Shown: one piece after another, positions 33,924 to 41,579 of the stretch
Numbering within the stretch: position 1 is the first letter of the stretch
How the letters are laid out: each line of letters starts with the position of its first letter
Assembly: GCA_019117265.1 (NCBI GenBank)
Contig: DXAB01000106.1
Span: 1 to 42,457, forward strand
Origin: Candidatus Olsenella pullicola
Lineage (GTDB): Bacteria > Actinomycetota > Coriobacteriia > Coriobacteriales > Atopobiaceae
Length of the DNA: 42,457 nucleotides
Reading direction: 5' to 3'
Program-made: the position numbers and the translations under genes
Notes under the pieces: generated by a model
The model's input: only the letters and a program-made list of their open reading frames with translations
The model's database searches: none
What the model was told of the DNA's origin: nothing

Positions 33924-35408
33924 ATGTCCGAGACCCCCGTTCGCGTGCGCTTTGCGCCCTCGCCCACCGGCAAGCTCCATGTGGGCGGCGCGCGCACCGC
34001 AATCTACAACTGGGCCTTTGCCCGCGCCAACCACGGCACCTTCATCCTGCGCATCGACGACACGGACCCCGAGCGCTCCACCGAGGAGAACACCCAGATC
34101 ATCCTGCGCGCCATGCGCTGGCTGGGGCTGGATTGGGACGAGGGCCCCGAGGTGGGCGGCGACTTTGGCCCCTACAAGCAGACCGAGCGAGCGCAGATGT
34201 ATCGCGACGCCGCGCAGCGCCTCTGGGACGAGGGCAAGGCGTACCCCTGCTTCTGCACGCCCGAGCAGCTTGCCGCCGACCGCGCGGAGGCGCAGGCGCG
34301 CAAGGACCCCTTCCAGGGCTACCAGCGCCGCTGCCGCGATCTTGACCCCGAGGAGGCGCGGCGCCGGATTGCCGCCGGCGAGCCGTACGTCCTGCGCATC
34401 AAGGTGCCCGATGACCGCGGTGACGTGGTGGTGCGCGACGCCGTCCACGGCGACGTGACCTTTGCGGCGCGCGAGCTCGACGACTTTGTCATCCAGCGCA
34501 CCGACGGCACCCCCACCTACAACTTCGCCACCGTGGTGGACGACGCCGCCATGGGCATCACCCACGTCATCCGCGGCGACGACCACCTCTCCAACACCCC
34601 GCGCCAGGTCATCGTCTACGAGGCCCTGGGCGCGCCCGTGCCAACCTTCGCGCACATCTCCATGATCCTGGGCGCTGACGGCAAGAAGCTCTCCAAGCGC
34701 CACGGAGCCACCAACGTCGAGGAGTACCGCGACGCGGGCTACCTCTCGGACGCCTTTGTCAACTACCTCGCGCTTCTTGGCTGGTCGCTTGACGGCGAGA
34801 CCACGATCATCCCGCGCGACGTGCTTGCCTCGCAGTTCTCGCTCGACCACGTGTCCAAGAACCCCGCGACCTTTGACCCCAAGAAGCTCGACTGGATCCA
34901 GGCGGAGTACATCCGCTCCATGAGCGACGCCGAGTTTGCCGACGAGGTCATGCTGCCCGAGCTCTACGAGGCCGGTCTCGTCGAGGGCGGCGTGGAGTAC
35001 GACGAGGCATGGATCGACGCCCTGGCCGCCATCGTGAAGCCGCGCACCAAGTTCCCCGCGGACGTGGTCACGGTGGCCGCGCCCGTCTTTGCCACCGCCG
35101 AGACGCTGGTCTACGACGAGAAGTCCGTAGAGAAGGGCCTCGCCAAGGAGGGCATGGGCGCGGTGCTTGACGCCGCGCGCGAGGCGCTTCTCGCCCTGCC
35201 GAAGGATGGCTGGACCGCCGAGGCGATCGACGCCGCTCTGGAGCCGCTGCCCGAGGTGCTCGACCTGAAGAAGCGCCTGGTCTTCCAGGCCGTGCGCGTG
35301 GCCGTGTGCGGCAACATGGTCTCCCCGCCGCTCGGCGAGACGATGGCGCTCGTGGGCCGCGAGGACTGCCTCGCCCGCATCGACCGCGGCCGCGCGATGG
35401 CGCTGTAG
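33924..35408 (+). CDS. gltX: Glutamyl-tRNA synthetase
   Basis: 494 residues, class I synthetase. The HIGH-type motif is in FAPSPTGKLHVGGARTA and the KMSKS-type loop is KKLSKRHGA; LRIDDTDPERS is also typical. It charges tRNA-Glu; whether it also charges tRNA-Gln depends on the presence of GatCAB, not visible here. The track starts at 33894; ATG 33924 follows GGAGAGGAA at good spacing. It is transcribed alone and ends before a row of hairpins facing pcp. Confidence 0.96.
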   Translation: MSETPVRVRFAPSPTGKLHVGGARTAIYNWAFARANHGTFILRIDDTDPERSTEENTQIILRAMRWLGLDWDEGPEVGGDFGPYKQTERAQMYRDAAQRLWDEGKAYPCFCTPEQLAADRAEAQARKDPFQGYQRRCRDLDPEEARRRIAAGEPYVLRIKVPDDRGDVVVRDAVHGDVTFAARELDDFVIQRTDGTPTYNFATVVDDAAMGITHVIRGDDHLSNTPRQVIVYEALGAPVPTFAHISMILGADGKKLSKRHGATNVEEYRDAGYLSDAFVNYLALLGWSLDGETTIIPRDVLASQFSLDHVSKNPATFDPKKLDWIQAEYIRSMSDAEFADEVMLPELYEAGLVEGGVEYDEAWIDALAAIVKPRTKFPADVVTVAAPVFATAETLVYDEKSVEKGLAKEGMGAVLDAAREALLALPKDGWTAEAIDAALEPLPEVLDLKKRLVFQAVRVAVCGNMVSPPLGETMALVGREDCLARIDRGRAMAL

Positions 35409-35435
35409 CGAGCCCACGTTCCTCTCGGCAGATTT

Positions 35436-35478
35436 GTCGGCCCGGGTCCACGCACCGCAGCCGTGGACCCGGGCCGAC
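35436..35478 (+). terminator. Hairpin 1 after gltX, strong terminator
   Basis: A 17-bp perfect stem starting GTCGGCCCGGGTCCACG with a 9-base loop, followed by ATTTTTCTCG. The T run after the stem on the plus strand makes this a good Rho-independent terminator for gltX. Confidence 0.8.
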
Positions 35479-35496
35479 ATTTTTCTCGCCACAAGT

Positions 35497-35540
35497 GTCG
35501 GCAAGGGTCCGCACTCCGTAGAGCGTGGACCCTTGCCGAC
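35497..35540. repeat. Hairpin 2 after gltX
   Basis: 20-base arms starting GTCGGCAAGGGTCC with one G-T pair and one mismatch, loop CGTA. Its outer arms share GTCGG and GGGTCC with hairpin 1, and both are preceded by a CTCGSCA word at similar distance, so they look like two copies of one unit. Confidence 0.75.
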
Positions 35541-35560
35541 GTGGTGCCCATCAATTGTGC

Positions 35561-35608
35561 CGGAACCGGTCCGCACGTCTGCGGGCGGGAACAGAAGGAC
35601 CGGTGCCG
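35561..35608 (-). terminator. Hairpin 3, after pcp
   Basis: CGGAACCGGTCC and GGACCGGTGCCG, a 12-base stem with one mismatch and a 24-base loop, directly beyond the pcp stop on the minus strand and bordered there by TTCTTCTCGGC. Confidence 0.5.
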
Positions 35609-35616
35609 AGAAGAAC

Positions 35617-36261
35617 CTACTGCTCGGTGCCCTCCCCTGCCGCAACGGCGTCATCGGAAGCTGTGACCGCCGCCTCGATCATGGCCGTGAGGCCCGTGAC
35701 CATCATGTCCACGCTCATGGACGCGGTGCCCTCTCCCATGGTGACGGCCTGCTCGGTGGCGTACGGAACGTGCACAAAGCCGCCGCGCACGCCGGGGTGG
35801 CGCGTCGCAAGGGTGTGGAGCAGCTCGTAGAGCACCTCGTTGCAGCAGAACGTGCCGGCCGTGTAGGAGACGGCCGCCGGGACGCCGGCCGCGCGGGCGG
35901 CGTCCACCATCGCAAAGACAGGCAGCGTGGCGAAGTAGGCGTCCGGGCCGTCCTCCTCGAGGCGGCCCACCGGCTGGTTGCCCTCGTTGTCCGGGATGCG
36001 CGCGTTTGCGTAGTTGATACCCACGAACTCGGGCGTGATGTGGCTGCGACCTCCGGCCTGGCCCACGCAGAGCACCACATCGGGCCGCTCGGCGTCGATG
36101 GCGGCCGCAACGGCAGCCGCGTCCTTGCCAAAGACCACGGGAATCTGCGCGGTGACCACCTCGGCGCCCGCAATCTCGTTCGGCAGGCGCATGACCGCCT
36201 CGAGCGCGGGGTTGATGGTCGCCCCACCAAACGGCTCAAAACCCGTTACCAGCACCTTCAT
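35617..36261 (-). CDS. pcp: Pyroglutamyl-peptidase I
   Basis: 214 residues, the usual length. It removes N-terminal pyroglutamate from peptides in the cytoplasm. It starts MKVLVTGFEPFGG; the catalytic Glu is in the SHITPEFVGIN region, the Cys in SYTAGTFCCNEVLY and the His in GGFVHVPYA. AAAGGAAG precedes the ATG at 36261. It follows the DUF979 and DUF969 genes, an association seen in other Gram-positives; together they suggest uptake or release of pyroglutamate. Confidence 0.95.
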   Translation of the reverse strand: MKVLVTGFEPFGGATINPALEAVMRLPNEIAGAEVVTAQIPVVFGKDAAAVAAAIDAERPDVVLCVGQAGGRSHITPEFVGINYANARIPDNEGNQPVGRLEEDGPDAYFATLPVFAMVDAARAAGVPAAVSYTAGTFCCNEVLYELLHTLATRHPGVRGGFVHVPYATEQAVTMGEGTASMSVDMMVTGLTAMIEAAVTASDDAVAAGEGTEQ

Positions 36262-36280
36262 TCGTATCGCTTCCTTTCTT

Positions 36281-36351
36281 TGATGACAAAGGTGATGACA
36301 AAGGTGACAGGGTAGATTGTCATCATGACAAATTACCCTGTCACCTTTGTC
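36281..36351. repeat. Large palindrome with tandem 12-mers between DUF979 and pcp
   Basis: TGATGACAAAGG occurs twice in tandem (36281-36304). The second copy runs into a 55-base inverted repeat (36297-36351): 27-base arms starting GACAAAGGTGACAGGGTA, one-base centre, 25 of 27 positions paired. The innermost TTGTCAT-C-ATGACAA is perfect. It fills most of the 99-base gap. Confidence 0.8.
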
Positions 36352-36360
36352 AGGTTTTGG

Positions 36361-37323
36361 CTAGAGGGCGGTCATGACGATCATGTAGGCAATCTGCGCC
36401 ACGAGCATGATCAGCGCGATGGGAATCTGCTTCTTGATGACGCCATAGGAGTCCTTCATCTCGAGGATGGCCACGGGGAGGATGTTGAAGTTCGCCGCCA
36501 TCGGCGTCATGAGCGTGCCACAGAAGCCGCAGGTGAGCGCCACCGAGCCAATGAGCGCGGGGTCGGCGCCCAGCGAGAGCACAAACGGCGCGCCGATGCC
36601 CACCGTGAGCACCGTGATGGCACCGTAGGCGTTGCCCATGACCATGGTGAAGATCGCCATGCCCACCGCGTAGACGACGATGCCCACCACGAGGTTGCCC
36701 TGCGGGATCACGCCCGAGACGAGGTGGGAGATGACGTCGCCCACGCCCGCGGCGGTGAAGATCGAGCCGAGCGCCGCAAGCAGAATGGGCAGCATGGAGA
36801 GCGGGCCCACCGCGTCAAGCATGCGACGCGTGTCGTTGAGAAAGACCGTGGGCGTGTTCTTGTGCGAGAACGCAAAGAGCATGAGGCCGCCCACCACCAC
36901 GCCAAAGGTGAGACCCACGAGCGAGCTGATGTTGGTGAACAGGGCAAACACGAGCGCCATGACGCCCAGCGAGAGCGCGGGCACAAAGAGCTTCATGCCG
37001 ATCTTCTCGTAGTTGCCCTGCATCTCCTCCGCTGTGGGCTCGTCACCGGTGCCGCGGCCCACCTGCTTGCAGATGGCGGGGACGACCATGATGACCACGA
37101 GGGCGCCGGCCACGGTACTGGGAACCCAGCGACCCACGATGAAGAGCATGCCGCAGACCACCCAGAAGATGGCCGTGCCCATGCGCTTGGGGTTGGTCTT
37201 GTCCTGCGCGTTGCGCACGCCCGCGTAGACGGCGATAAGCCCCATCACAATGTAGGCAACCTCGAGGAGCTTGTCGGAGAGCGTCACGTCGGCGCTCTGG
37301 AAGAACTGGATGAACTCCGTCAT
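36361..37323 (-). CDS. DUF979 family membrane transporter component
   Basis: 320 residues with about nine hydrophobic segments. It begins MTEFIQFFQSADVTLSDKLLEVAYIVMG; the core has NPKRMGTAIFWVVCGMLF and a late MTPMAANFNILPVAIL. This matches the DUF979 family, which pairs with DUF969 as a putative permease. ATG overlaps the DUF969 stop (ATGA). Substrate inferred from the downstream pcp gene: pyroglutamate or a pyroglutamyl compound. Confidence 0.87.
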   Translation of the reverse strand: MTEFIQFFQSADVTLSDKLLEVAYIVMGLIAVYAGVRNAQDKTNPKRMGTAIFWVVCGMLFIVGRWVPSTVAGALVVIMVVPAICKQVGRGTGDEPTAEEMQGNYEKIGMKLFVPALSLGVMALVFALFTNISSLVGLTFGVVVGGLMLFAFSHKNTPTVFLNDTRRMLDAVGPLSMLPILLAALGSIFTAAGVGDVISHLVSGVIPQGNLVVGIVVYAVGMAIFTMVMGNAYGAITVLTVGIGAPFVLSLGADPALIGSVALTCGFCGTLMTPMAANFNILPVAILEMKDSYGVIKKQIPIALIMLVAQIAYMIVMTAL

Positions 37324-38102
37324 GCGTCCTCACCGCCCTTCTCGGCCTCGTCCCTCTCGGCAGCTGCCGGGGAACCGGCCGCGCCATCCTCCTCATAGAC
37401 CGAGGAGCCCGTGGCCTTGATCACACGGGAGCGTCGGCGCATGAGGCGACGGTCAAGGAGGTTGTAGTAGACGATCGCCACGAGCATGGCGAGAACCGCC
37501 ACGGGAATCTGCACGGCGGCAAGGTCGACGAGGCTCACGTCGTAGCCAAGGCCCGCGAGCGTGCCCTGCACGAGCAGGCCTCCCGAGCCGCCCACAAAGA
37601 GCACCTGGCCAAAGAACCACGCAACGTTGTCGATGCCGGCAGAGGTGGCCTTGAGCTCCTCGAGGTGCTTCTCGTCGATCTTGTTGCCGTCGCGCTCCAC
37701 GGCCGCCTGTGCCATGGGCATGATGACCGGGCGGATGAAGCCGGCCACGCCGCCAAAGTTGATGTTGAACGCGGCAAAGGCCACGCGCACCAGGCCATAG
37801 GCGGAGATGATGATGCCCGACGTGGCATTCTTGAGCTTGCGGATGAGCGCCGCCGCAGCCTGGCGCAGGCCGTTTCGCTCGAGGGTGCCCGTGAGCACAA
37901 ACGTCATGATGAAGATGCACATGCTGCGGTTTGAGACAAAGCTCTCGCCGAGCGTGTCCAGGAACGCCACCGGGTCCATTCCGCCCACCACGGCGGTGGC
38001 GATGGCCGCCACCATGATGATGAGGATGGAGTCGAGCTTGAGCGCAAACCCGACCACAACGATGACGATTCCCAGGAGCTTGAGAAGCTCGGTGGGGTCC
38101 AT
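37320..38102 (-). CDS. DUF969 family membrane transporter component
   Basis: 260 residues with about six hydrophobic segments. Family features are MDPTELLKLLGIVIVVVGFA, FNINFGGVAGFIRPVIMPMA and FFGQVLFVGGSGGLLVQGT, followed by a charged cytoplasmic tail. The track begins at 38177, but AGGAGG four bases before ATG 38102 defines the start. It pairs with DUF979 next door; both should form one transporter. First gene of DUF969-DUF979-pcp. Confidence 0.88.
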   Translation of the reverse strand: MDPTELLKLLGIVIVVVGFALKLDSILIIMVAAIATAVVGGMDPVAFLDTLGESFVSNRSMCIFIMTFVLTGTLERNGLRQAAAALIRKLKNATSGIIISAYGLVRVAFAAFNINFGGVAGFIRPVIMPMAQAAVERDGNKIDEKHLEELKATSAGIDNVAWFFGQVLFVGGSGGLLVQGTLAGLGYDVSLVDLAAVQIPVAVLAMLVAIVYYNLLDRRLMRRRSRVIKATGSSVYEEDGAAGSPAAAERDEAEKGGEDA

Positions 38103-38130
38103 CGGTCCTCCTTGTTTAGACAATACGACT

Positions 38131-38145
38131 TGGGTATCGTACCCA
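38131..38145 (-). promoter_or_regulatory. Predicted operator upstream of the DUF969 gene
   Basis: TGGGTA-TCG-TACCCA, a perfect 15-base inverted repeat 29 bases before the start codon, overlapping a possible minus-strand -10 box (TACGAT). GGGTA/TACCC arms recur in the palindrome upstream of pcp, so one regulator may read both (inference). Confidence 0.55.
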
Positions 38146-38280
38146 CCCAAAGAGCGCGGCGAGAATAACGTGCGCAAACGGAAACAGTGGCGCGGCGCGG
38201 GCTCCGGGCGGCCCGCCCCCTCACGCTCCGCCCCATCCTGCTAAGCTATACGCCGAGAAGCGCGCATCGAAGGAGCACCC

Positions 38281-39888
38281 ATGGCAGCAAAGCCCCAGAC
38301 CCTTGCCACCACCTCCGCCTTTGAGGTGCTGGGCCCCGTCATGGTGGGCCCGTCGTCCTCACACACGGCCGGTGCCCTGCGCTGCGCGCGCGTGGCCGCG
38401 TCCCTTCTCAAGGGCCGCATCGCCCGCGTGCGCTTCACGCTCTGGAACTCCTTCGCGCACACCTACCACGGCCACGGAACCGACCGCGCGCTCGTGGCGG
38501 GCATCCTCGGGCTTGACACCGATGACGAGCGCATTCGCGATGCCTTTGAGCTCGCGCGCGAGAGGGGCCTGGCCTTCGAGTTTATCGAGGCGGGCGATGA
38601 CTCCTCCGTTCACCCCAACACCGTGGACATTGACATGGAGACCGAGGGTGGCACCCGCTGCCAAGTTCGAGGCGAGAGCCTGGGCGGCGGCAAGATGCGC
38701 ATCAGCCGCATCGACGGCGTTGGCGTGGACATCACGGGCGCCTACGCCACGCTCTTTGTTGCGCACAAGGACACCCCGGGCATCCTCGCCTCCCTCACTC
38801 ACCTGCTCGCCATGGCGGAGGTCAACATCGCCTTCTGCCGCACCTATCGCACCGAGCAGGGCGGCCGCGCCTACTCCGTGTTTGAGACCGACGGCGCGCC
38901 GGACGCCTCCGTGCTGCCCATGATCCGCCGCATCCGCGACGTGAGCTTCGCGACCTTCATCTCCGTGCCGGGATCCGCCTCCGCTACGGCGCCCGGCGTC
39001 ACCGCGGAGGAGCTCTTTGACGACGGTGCCCAGCTGCTCGACGCCTGCGCCAGGCGCGGCCTCTCCATTGGCGGCGTCATGGAGCTGCGTGAGCGCGGAC
39101 TTACCGGCGAGAAGTTCGCGCAAGAGTCCATGCGCCGCATCATTCAGGTCATGCGCGACGAGACGAGCTCGCCCATCGCAAGCCCCAAGCGCTCTCTCGG
39201 TGGCTTCATCGGTGGCGAGGCGCAGCTCGTGAGCAGGGGCGCCGACAGCTGGGGGGCGAGCCTCATGGGCGAGGTCCAGACCACGGCCGTTGCGCGCGCG
39301 ATGGCCGTGCTCGAGCGCTCCGCCGCGATGGGCGTCATCGTGGCCGCCCCCACCGCTGGCTCTGCCGGCGTGGTCCCCGGCTGCGTGCTTGCCGTTGCCG
39401 ACGCCATCTGCGCTGACGACGAAGCCGTCGCGGGTGCTCTCTGGTGCGCCGCCGCGGTGGGGCTCAACATCCAGACGCACGCCTGCGTGGCGGGAGCCGA
39501 GGGCGGCTGCCAGGCCGAGGTTGGCTCAGCTGCGGCAATGGCCGCAGCAGCACTCGTGGAGCTGCTCGGCGGCGCGCCTGAACAGGCGCTCACGGCGAGC
39601 TCCCTCGCCATCTCCAACCTGCTCGGCCTTGTCTGCGATCCCGTCGGTGGCCTAGTTGAGATTCCCTGCCAGGCACGAAACGCCATCGGCGTGGCAGCGG
39701 CCTTCTCCGCAGCCCAGCTCGCGCTCTCAGGCGTTTCCTGGCTCATCCCCTTTGACGAGGTCGTGAGCGCCATGGCCGAGGTCGGCCACGCCCTTCCCTC
39801 ACGCCTGCGCGAGACGGCACGCGGAGGCCTTGCCGCCACGCCGGCAGCCCACGCTGCCTGCGCCGCCTGCGGGGCCTGCGGGCGCTGA
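38281..39888 (+). CDS. sdaA: L-serine dehydratase, single chain with ACT domain
   Basis: 535 residues. Order: beta-subunit domain (SSSHTAG at about 25-31), ACT domain at about 145-220 (DTPGILASLTHLLAMAEVNIA), then the iron-sulfur alpha domain (from about 240). It deaminates serine to pyruvate. Three cluster cysteines fit C410 (GGCQAE), C452 (VCDPVGG) and C463 (EIPCQARN); their spacings of 42 and 11 match those I recall for the Legionella enzyme. The tail CAACGACGR adds three cysteines, one of which could be the fourth cluster ligand. In B. subtilis-type enzymes the ACT-bearing beta and the alpha chains are separate; here they are fused. GAAGGAG precedes ATG. Confidence 0.93.
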   Translation: MAAKPQTLATTSAFEVLGPVMVGPSSSHTAGALRCARVAASLLKGRIARVRFTLWNSFAHTYHGHGTDRALVAGILGLDTDDERIRDAFELARERGLAFEFIEAGDDSSVHPNTVDIDMETEGGTRCQVRGESLGGGKMRISRIDGVGVDITGAYATLFVAHKDTPGILASLTHLLAMAEVNIAFCRTYRTEQGGRAYSVFETDGAPDASVLPMIRRIRDVSFATFISVPGSASATAPGVTAEELFDDGAQLLDACARRGLSIGGVMELRERGLTGEKFAQESMRRIIQVMRDETSSPIASPKRSLGGFIGGEAQLVSRGADSWGASLMGEVQTTAVARAMAVLERSAAMGVIVAAPTAGSAGVVPGCVLAVADAICADDEAVAGALWCAAAVGLNIQTHACVAGAEGGCQAEVGSAAAMAAAALVELLGGAPEQALTASSLAISNLLGLVCDPVGGLVEIPCQARNAIGVAAAFSAAQLALSGVSWLIPFDEVVSAMAEVGHALPSRLRETARGGLAATPAAHAACAACGACGR

Positions 39889-39976
39889 GCGCCGGGAGCG
39901 CTCCCCAAACGCAGACCCTGTCTGCCCCGACTCCGTCCCCGCAGGCGTCGGGAATCACGTGGTGCCGGGCATGCCG

Positions 39977-40000
39977 TGCGCAAAATCGCCGCTCGTGCCA
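39977..40000 (-). repeat. 24-base module, outer left (inverted)
   Basis: On the minus strand: TGGCACGAGCGGCG then ATTTTGCGCA. It pairs with the outer right module, sharing GAGCGGCG. Centre of the pair is 40088.5. Confidence 0.85.
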
Positions 40001-40016
40001 CAAACAGCCAGTGCCA

Positions 40017-40040
40017 TGCGCAAAAGTCGCGTTCGTGCAA
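40017..40040 (-). repeat. 24-base module, inner left (inverted)
   Basis: On the minus strand: TTGCACGAACGCG then ACTTTTGCGCA. Exactly 40 bases from the outer left module. It pairs with the inner right module, sharing GCACGAACG and TTTTGCGCA. Confidence 0.85.
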
Positions 40041-40136
40041 CATCGAATTGGCTGCCTAGGGCTCTTTTGATTTAATTTATTATTGTGCTATCTGGGCTTT
40101 TGCTATCCGGATACTCTGGGCACCCCTAAAAACATG

Positions 40137-40160
40137 TGGCACGAACGAGGATTTTGCGCA
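40137..40160 (+). repeat. 24-base module, inner right
   Basis: TGGCACGAACGAGG then ATTTTGCGCA. Together with the inner left module it is centred on 40088.5. Confidence 0.85.
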
Positions 40161-40176
40161 CGTGAGCTTCCATTTG

Positions 40177-40200
40177 TGGCACGAGCGGCGTTTTTGCACA
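40177..40200 (+). repeat. 24-base module, outer right
   Basis: TGGCACGAGCGGCG then TTTTTGCACA. Exactly 40 bases after the inner right module; preceded by TTTG, as is the outer left module on its own strand. Confidence 0.85.
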
Positions 40201-40295
40201 GAGAGACCGAGGTGGCTGCGTCGCAGACGGAGATGCTCCGGGGGCAGCCATGCCGCAGGGCCGGGCGCCCACCCAGGGAGCACCAAAATACGAGG

Positions 40296-40919
40296 CTATT
40301 CCCCCGCCGCCTCTGCGCACTTGTGGCGATACGCCGCAGCGATCACGTCCACGCAGCCCTCGCGCCCAAGCTTGGCTCGGTTGACCACGAGGTCCTTGCC
40401 GTCGGTCATCTTCCACTTGCCGCCCGAGTAGCGCTTGTAGAACGCCTCGCGCGCCTTCTGCATGCGCTTGACGAGCTTCTTGCCCTCCTTCTTGGAGAGC
40501 CCGCGCTTGGCGCGCACGATCTCAACGCGGTCGCCCAGCGGCGCCGTCACCAGCACCGCAATGTGATTGGGGTTGTTGCGCAGCAGGTAGTCCGAGAGAC
40601 GCCCCTCGATGATGCAGCTCTTGGTGGCCGCCAGGTCAAGGATGACCTGCGACATCGAGTGGAAGAGGCGATCGGAGGCGCTGCGCGTGTCCACGCGATC
40701 GGGCAAAAAGGCCATGAACTCGTCGGCAAGCTGCTCGTCGTAGGCCGCCATCTGGTCGATGGGGTCTCCCGTGCGCAGGCTCGAGCGCACGAGAAGCTCG
40801 TTGTCATAGAGCGGGATGCCCAGCTCAAGCGAGAGCATCTTGCCGATCTCGTGTCCCTCCGCGCCAAAGTCGCGTGCGATGGTGATGATAACGGGATGCG
40901 CGGGGTGCTTGGGTGCCAT
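40296..40919 (-). CDS. Cytidylate-kinase-like family protein
   Basis: 207 residues. The start ITIARDFGAEGHEIGKMLS is a P-loop-like segment typical of the cytidylate-kinase-like group (compare SRQYGSGGREIG patterns). LYDNELL, IIEGRLSDYLL and the basic lid VEIVRAKRGLSKKEGKKLV follow. It lacks the full CMP-kinase signature, and members of this group are usually of unknown substrate. AAGGAGG precedes ATG; it begins 9 bases after the amino-acid permease stop, so it is the last gene of that operon. Its role beside an importer is unclear. Confidence 0.82.
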   Translation of the reverse strand: MAPKHPAHPVIITIARDFGAEGHEIGKMLSLELGIPLYDNELLVRSSLRTGDPIDQMAAYDEQLADEFMAFLPDRVDTRSASDRLFHSMSQVILDLAATKSCIIEGRLSDYLLRNNPNHIAVLVTAPLGDRVEIVRAKRGLSKKEGKKLVKRMQKAREAFYKRYSGGKWKMTDGKDLVVNRAKLGREGCVDVIAAAYRHKCAEAAGE

Positions 40920-40928
40920 GGCTCCTCC

Positions 40929-41576
40929 TTAAGCCGCCACAAGGCGACGCTGGTAGGCGCGGACGATGAGCGAGATGCCAAAGTTGAGCACAAAGTAGAG
41001 CAGGAACACAAAGCCGTAGAGCAGAAGCACCTGCGTGAGGTCCGTGGTGTAGCCCATGACGACCTTGGCCGAGAACATGAACTCCGCCACGTTGATGCCC
41101 GCGAGGTACGACGAGTCCTTGATGACCGTGGTGCACTGACTGAAGAGCGCCGGAATGATGGTCTTGAAGGTCTGCGGCAAGATGATGAGCCGCATGCTCG
41201 AGAAGAACCCGAAGCCCTGGCTCTTGGCCGCCTCAAACTGGCTCTTGGGAATGGAGTTGAGGCCGCCGCGGACGATCTCCGCCATGACGGCTGAGGTGAA
41301 GATCGTGAACGCCAACACCGAGATGAAGATGTCCGAGCCCTTGACCGTGAAGTAGATGAAGAGGATCCACAGCAGGTTAGGCGTGCAGCGGAAGAGCTCG
41401 ATGTAGGCGGAGACAATCCACTTGAACACGCTCAGCTTGCCCGTGCAGTACTGCTTGACGAGGGCGAGCACCGTGCCCAGGACAACCGAGAAGATGATCG
41501 CCAGCACGGAGATCTCGATCGTCTTCAAGAAGCCCTGCATGATGAAGGAGACGTTTGCCGGGGTAAAGATAGCCAT
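40929..41576 (-). CDS. Polar amino-acid ABC importer permease 2
   Basis: 215 residues with about five membrane helices. The HisM/GlnP-type coupling loop reads EIVRGGLNSIPKSQFEAAKSQG, followed by RLIILPQTFKTIIP. It starts 3 bases after the stop of permease 1, with AGGGAGGCG upstream, and should form a heterodimeric channel with it. Glutamate, glutamine or a similar amino acid is the likely substrate class. Confidence 0.92.
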   Translation of the reverse strand: MAIFTPANVSFIMQGFLKTIEISVLAIIFSVVLGTVLALVKQYCTGKLSVFKWIVSAYIELFRCTPNLLWILFIYFTVKGSDIFISVLAFTIFTSAVMAEIVRGGLNSIPKSQFEAAKSQGFGFFSSMRLIILPQTFKTIIPALFSQCTTVIKDSSYLAGINVAEFMFSAKVVMGYTTDLTQVLLLYGFVFLLYFVLNFGISLIVRAYQRRLVAA

Positions 41577-41579
41577 TGC

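Larger units (their letters stand above)
39889..40295. other. 407-bp convergent intergenic region
   Basis: No gene is supported. It lies between converging genes and holds four 24-base modules arranged as a concentric dyad (listed next), with an AT-rich centre at about 40066-40085. The small ORFs here give repeating words such as CAKSSFVPH and WHERGFCAR, which are translations of the modules, not proteins. Confidence 0.8.

Noticed and set aside
39977-40200. CRISPR array
   Set aside because: Modules are only four, in two orientations, with 16-base gaps, and no cas gene is present.
39830-41294. Short ORFs with WHERGFCAR / CAKSSFVPH words around the dyad
   Set aside because: The repeating peptides are translations of the 24-base DNA modules in several frames and lack ribosome sites.
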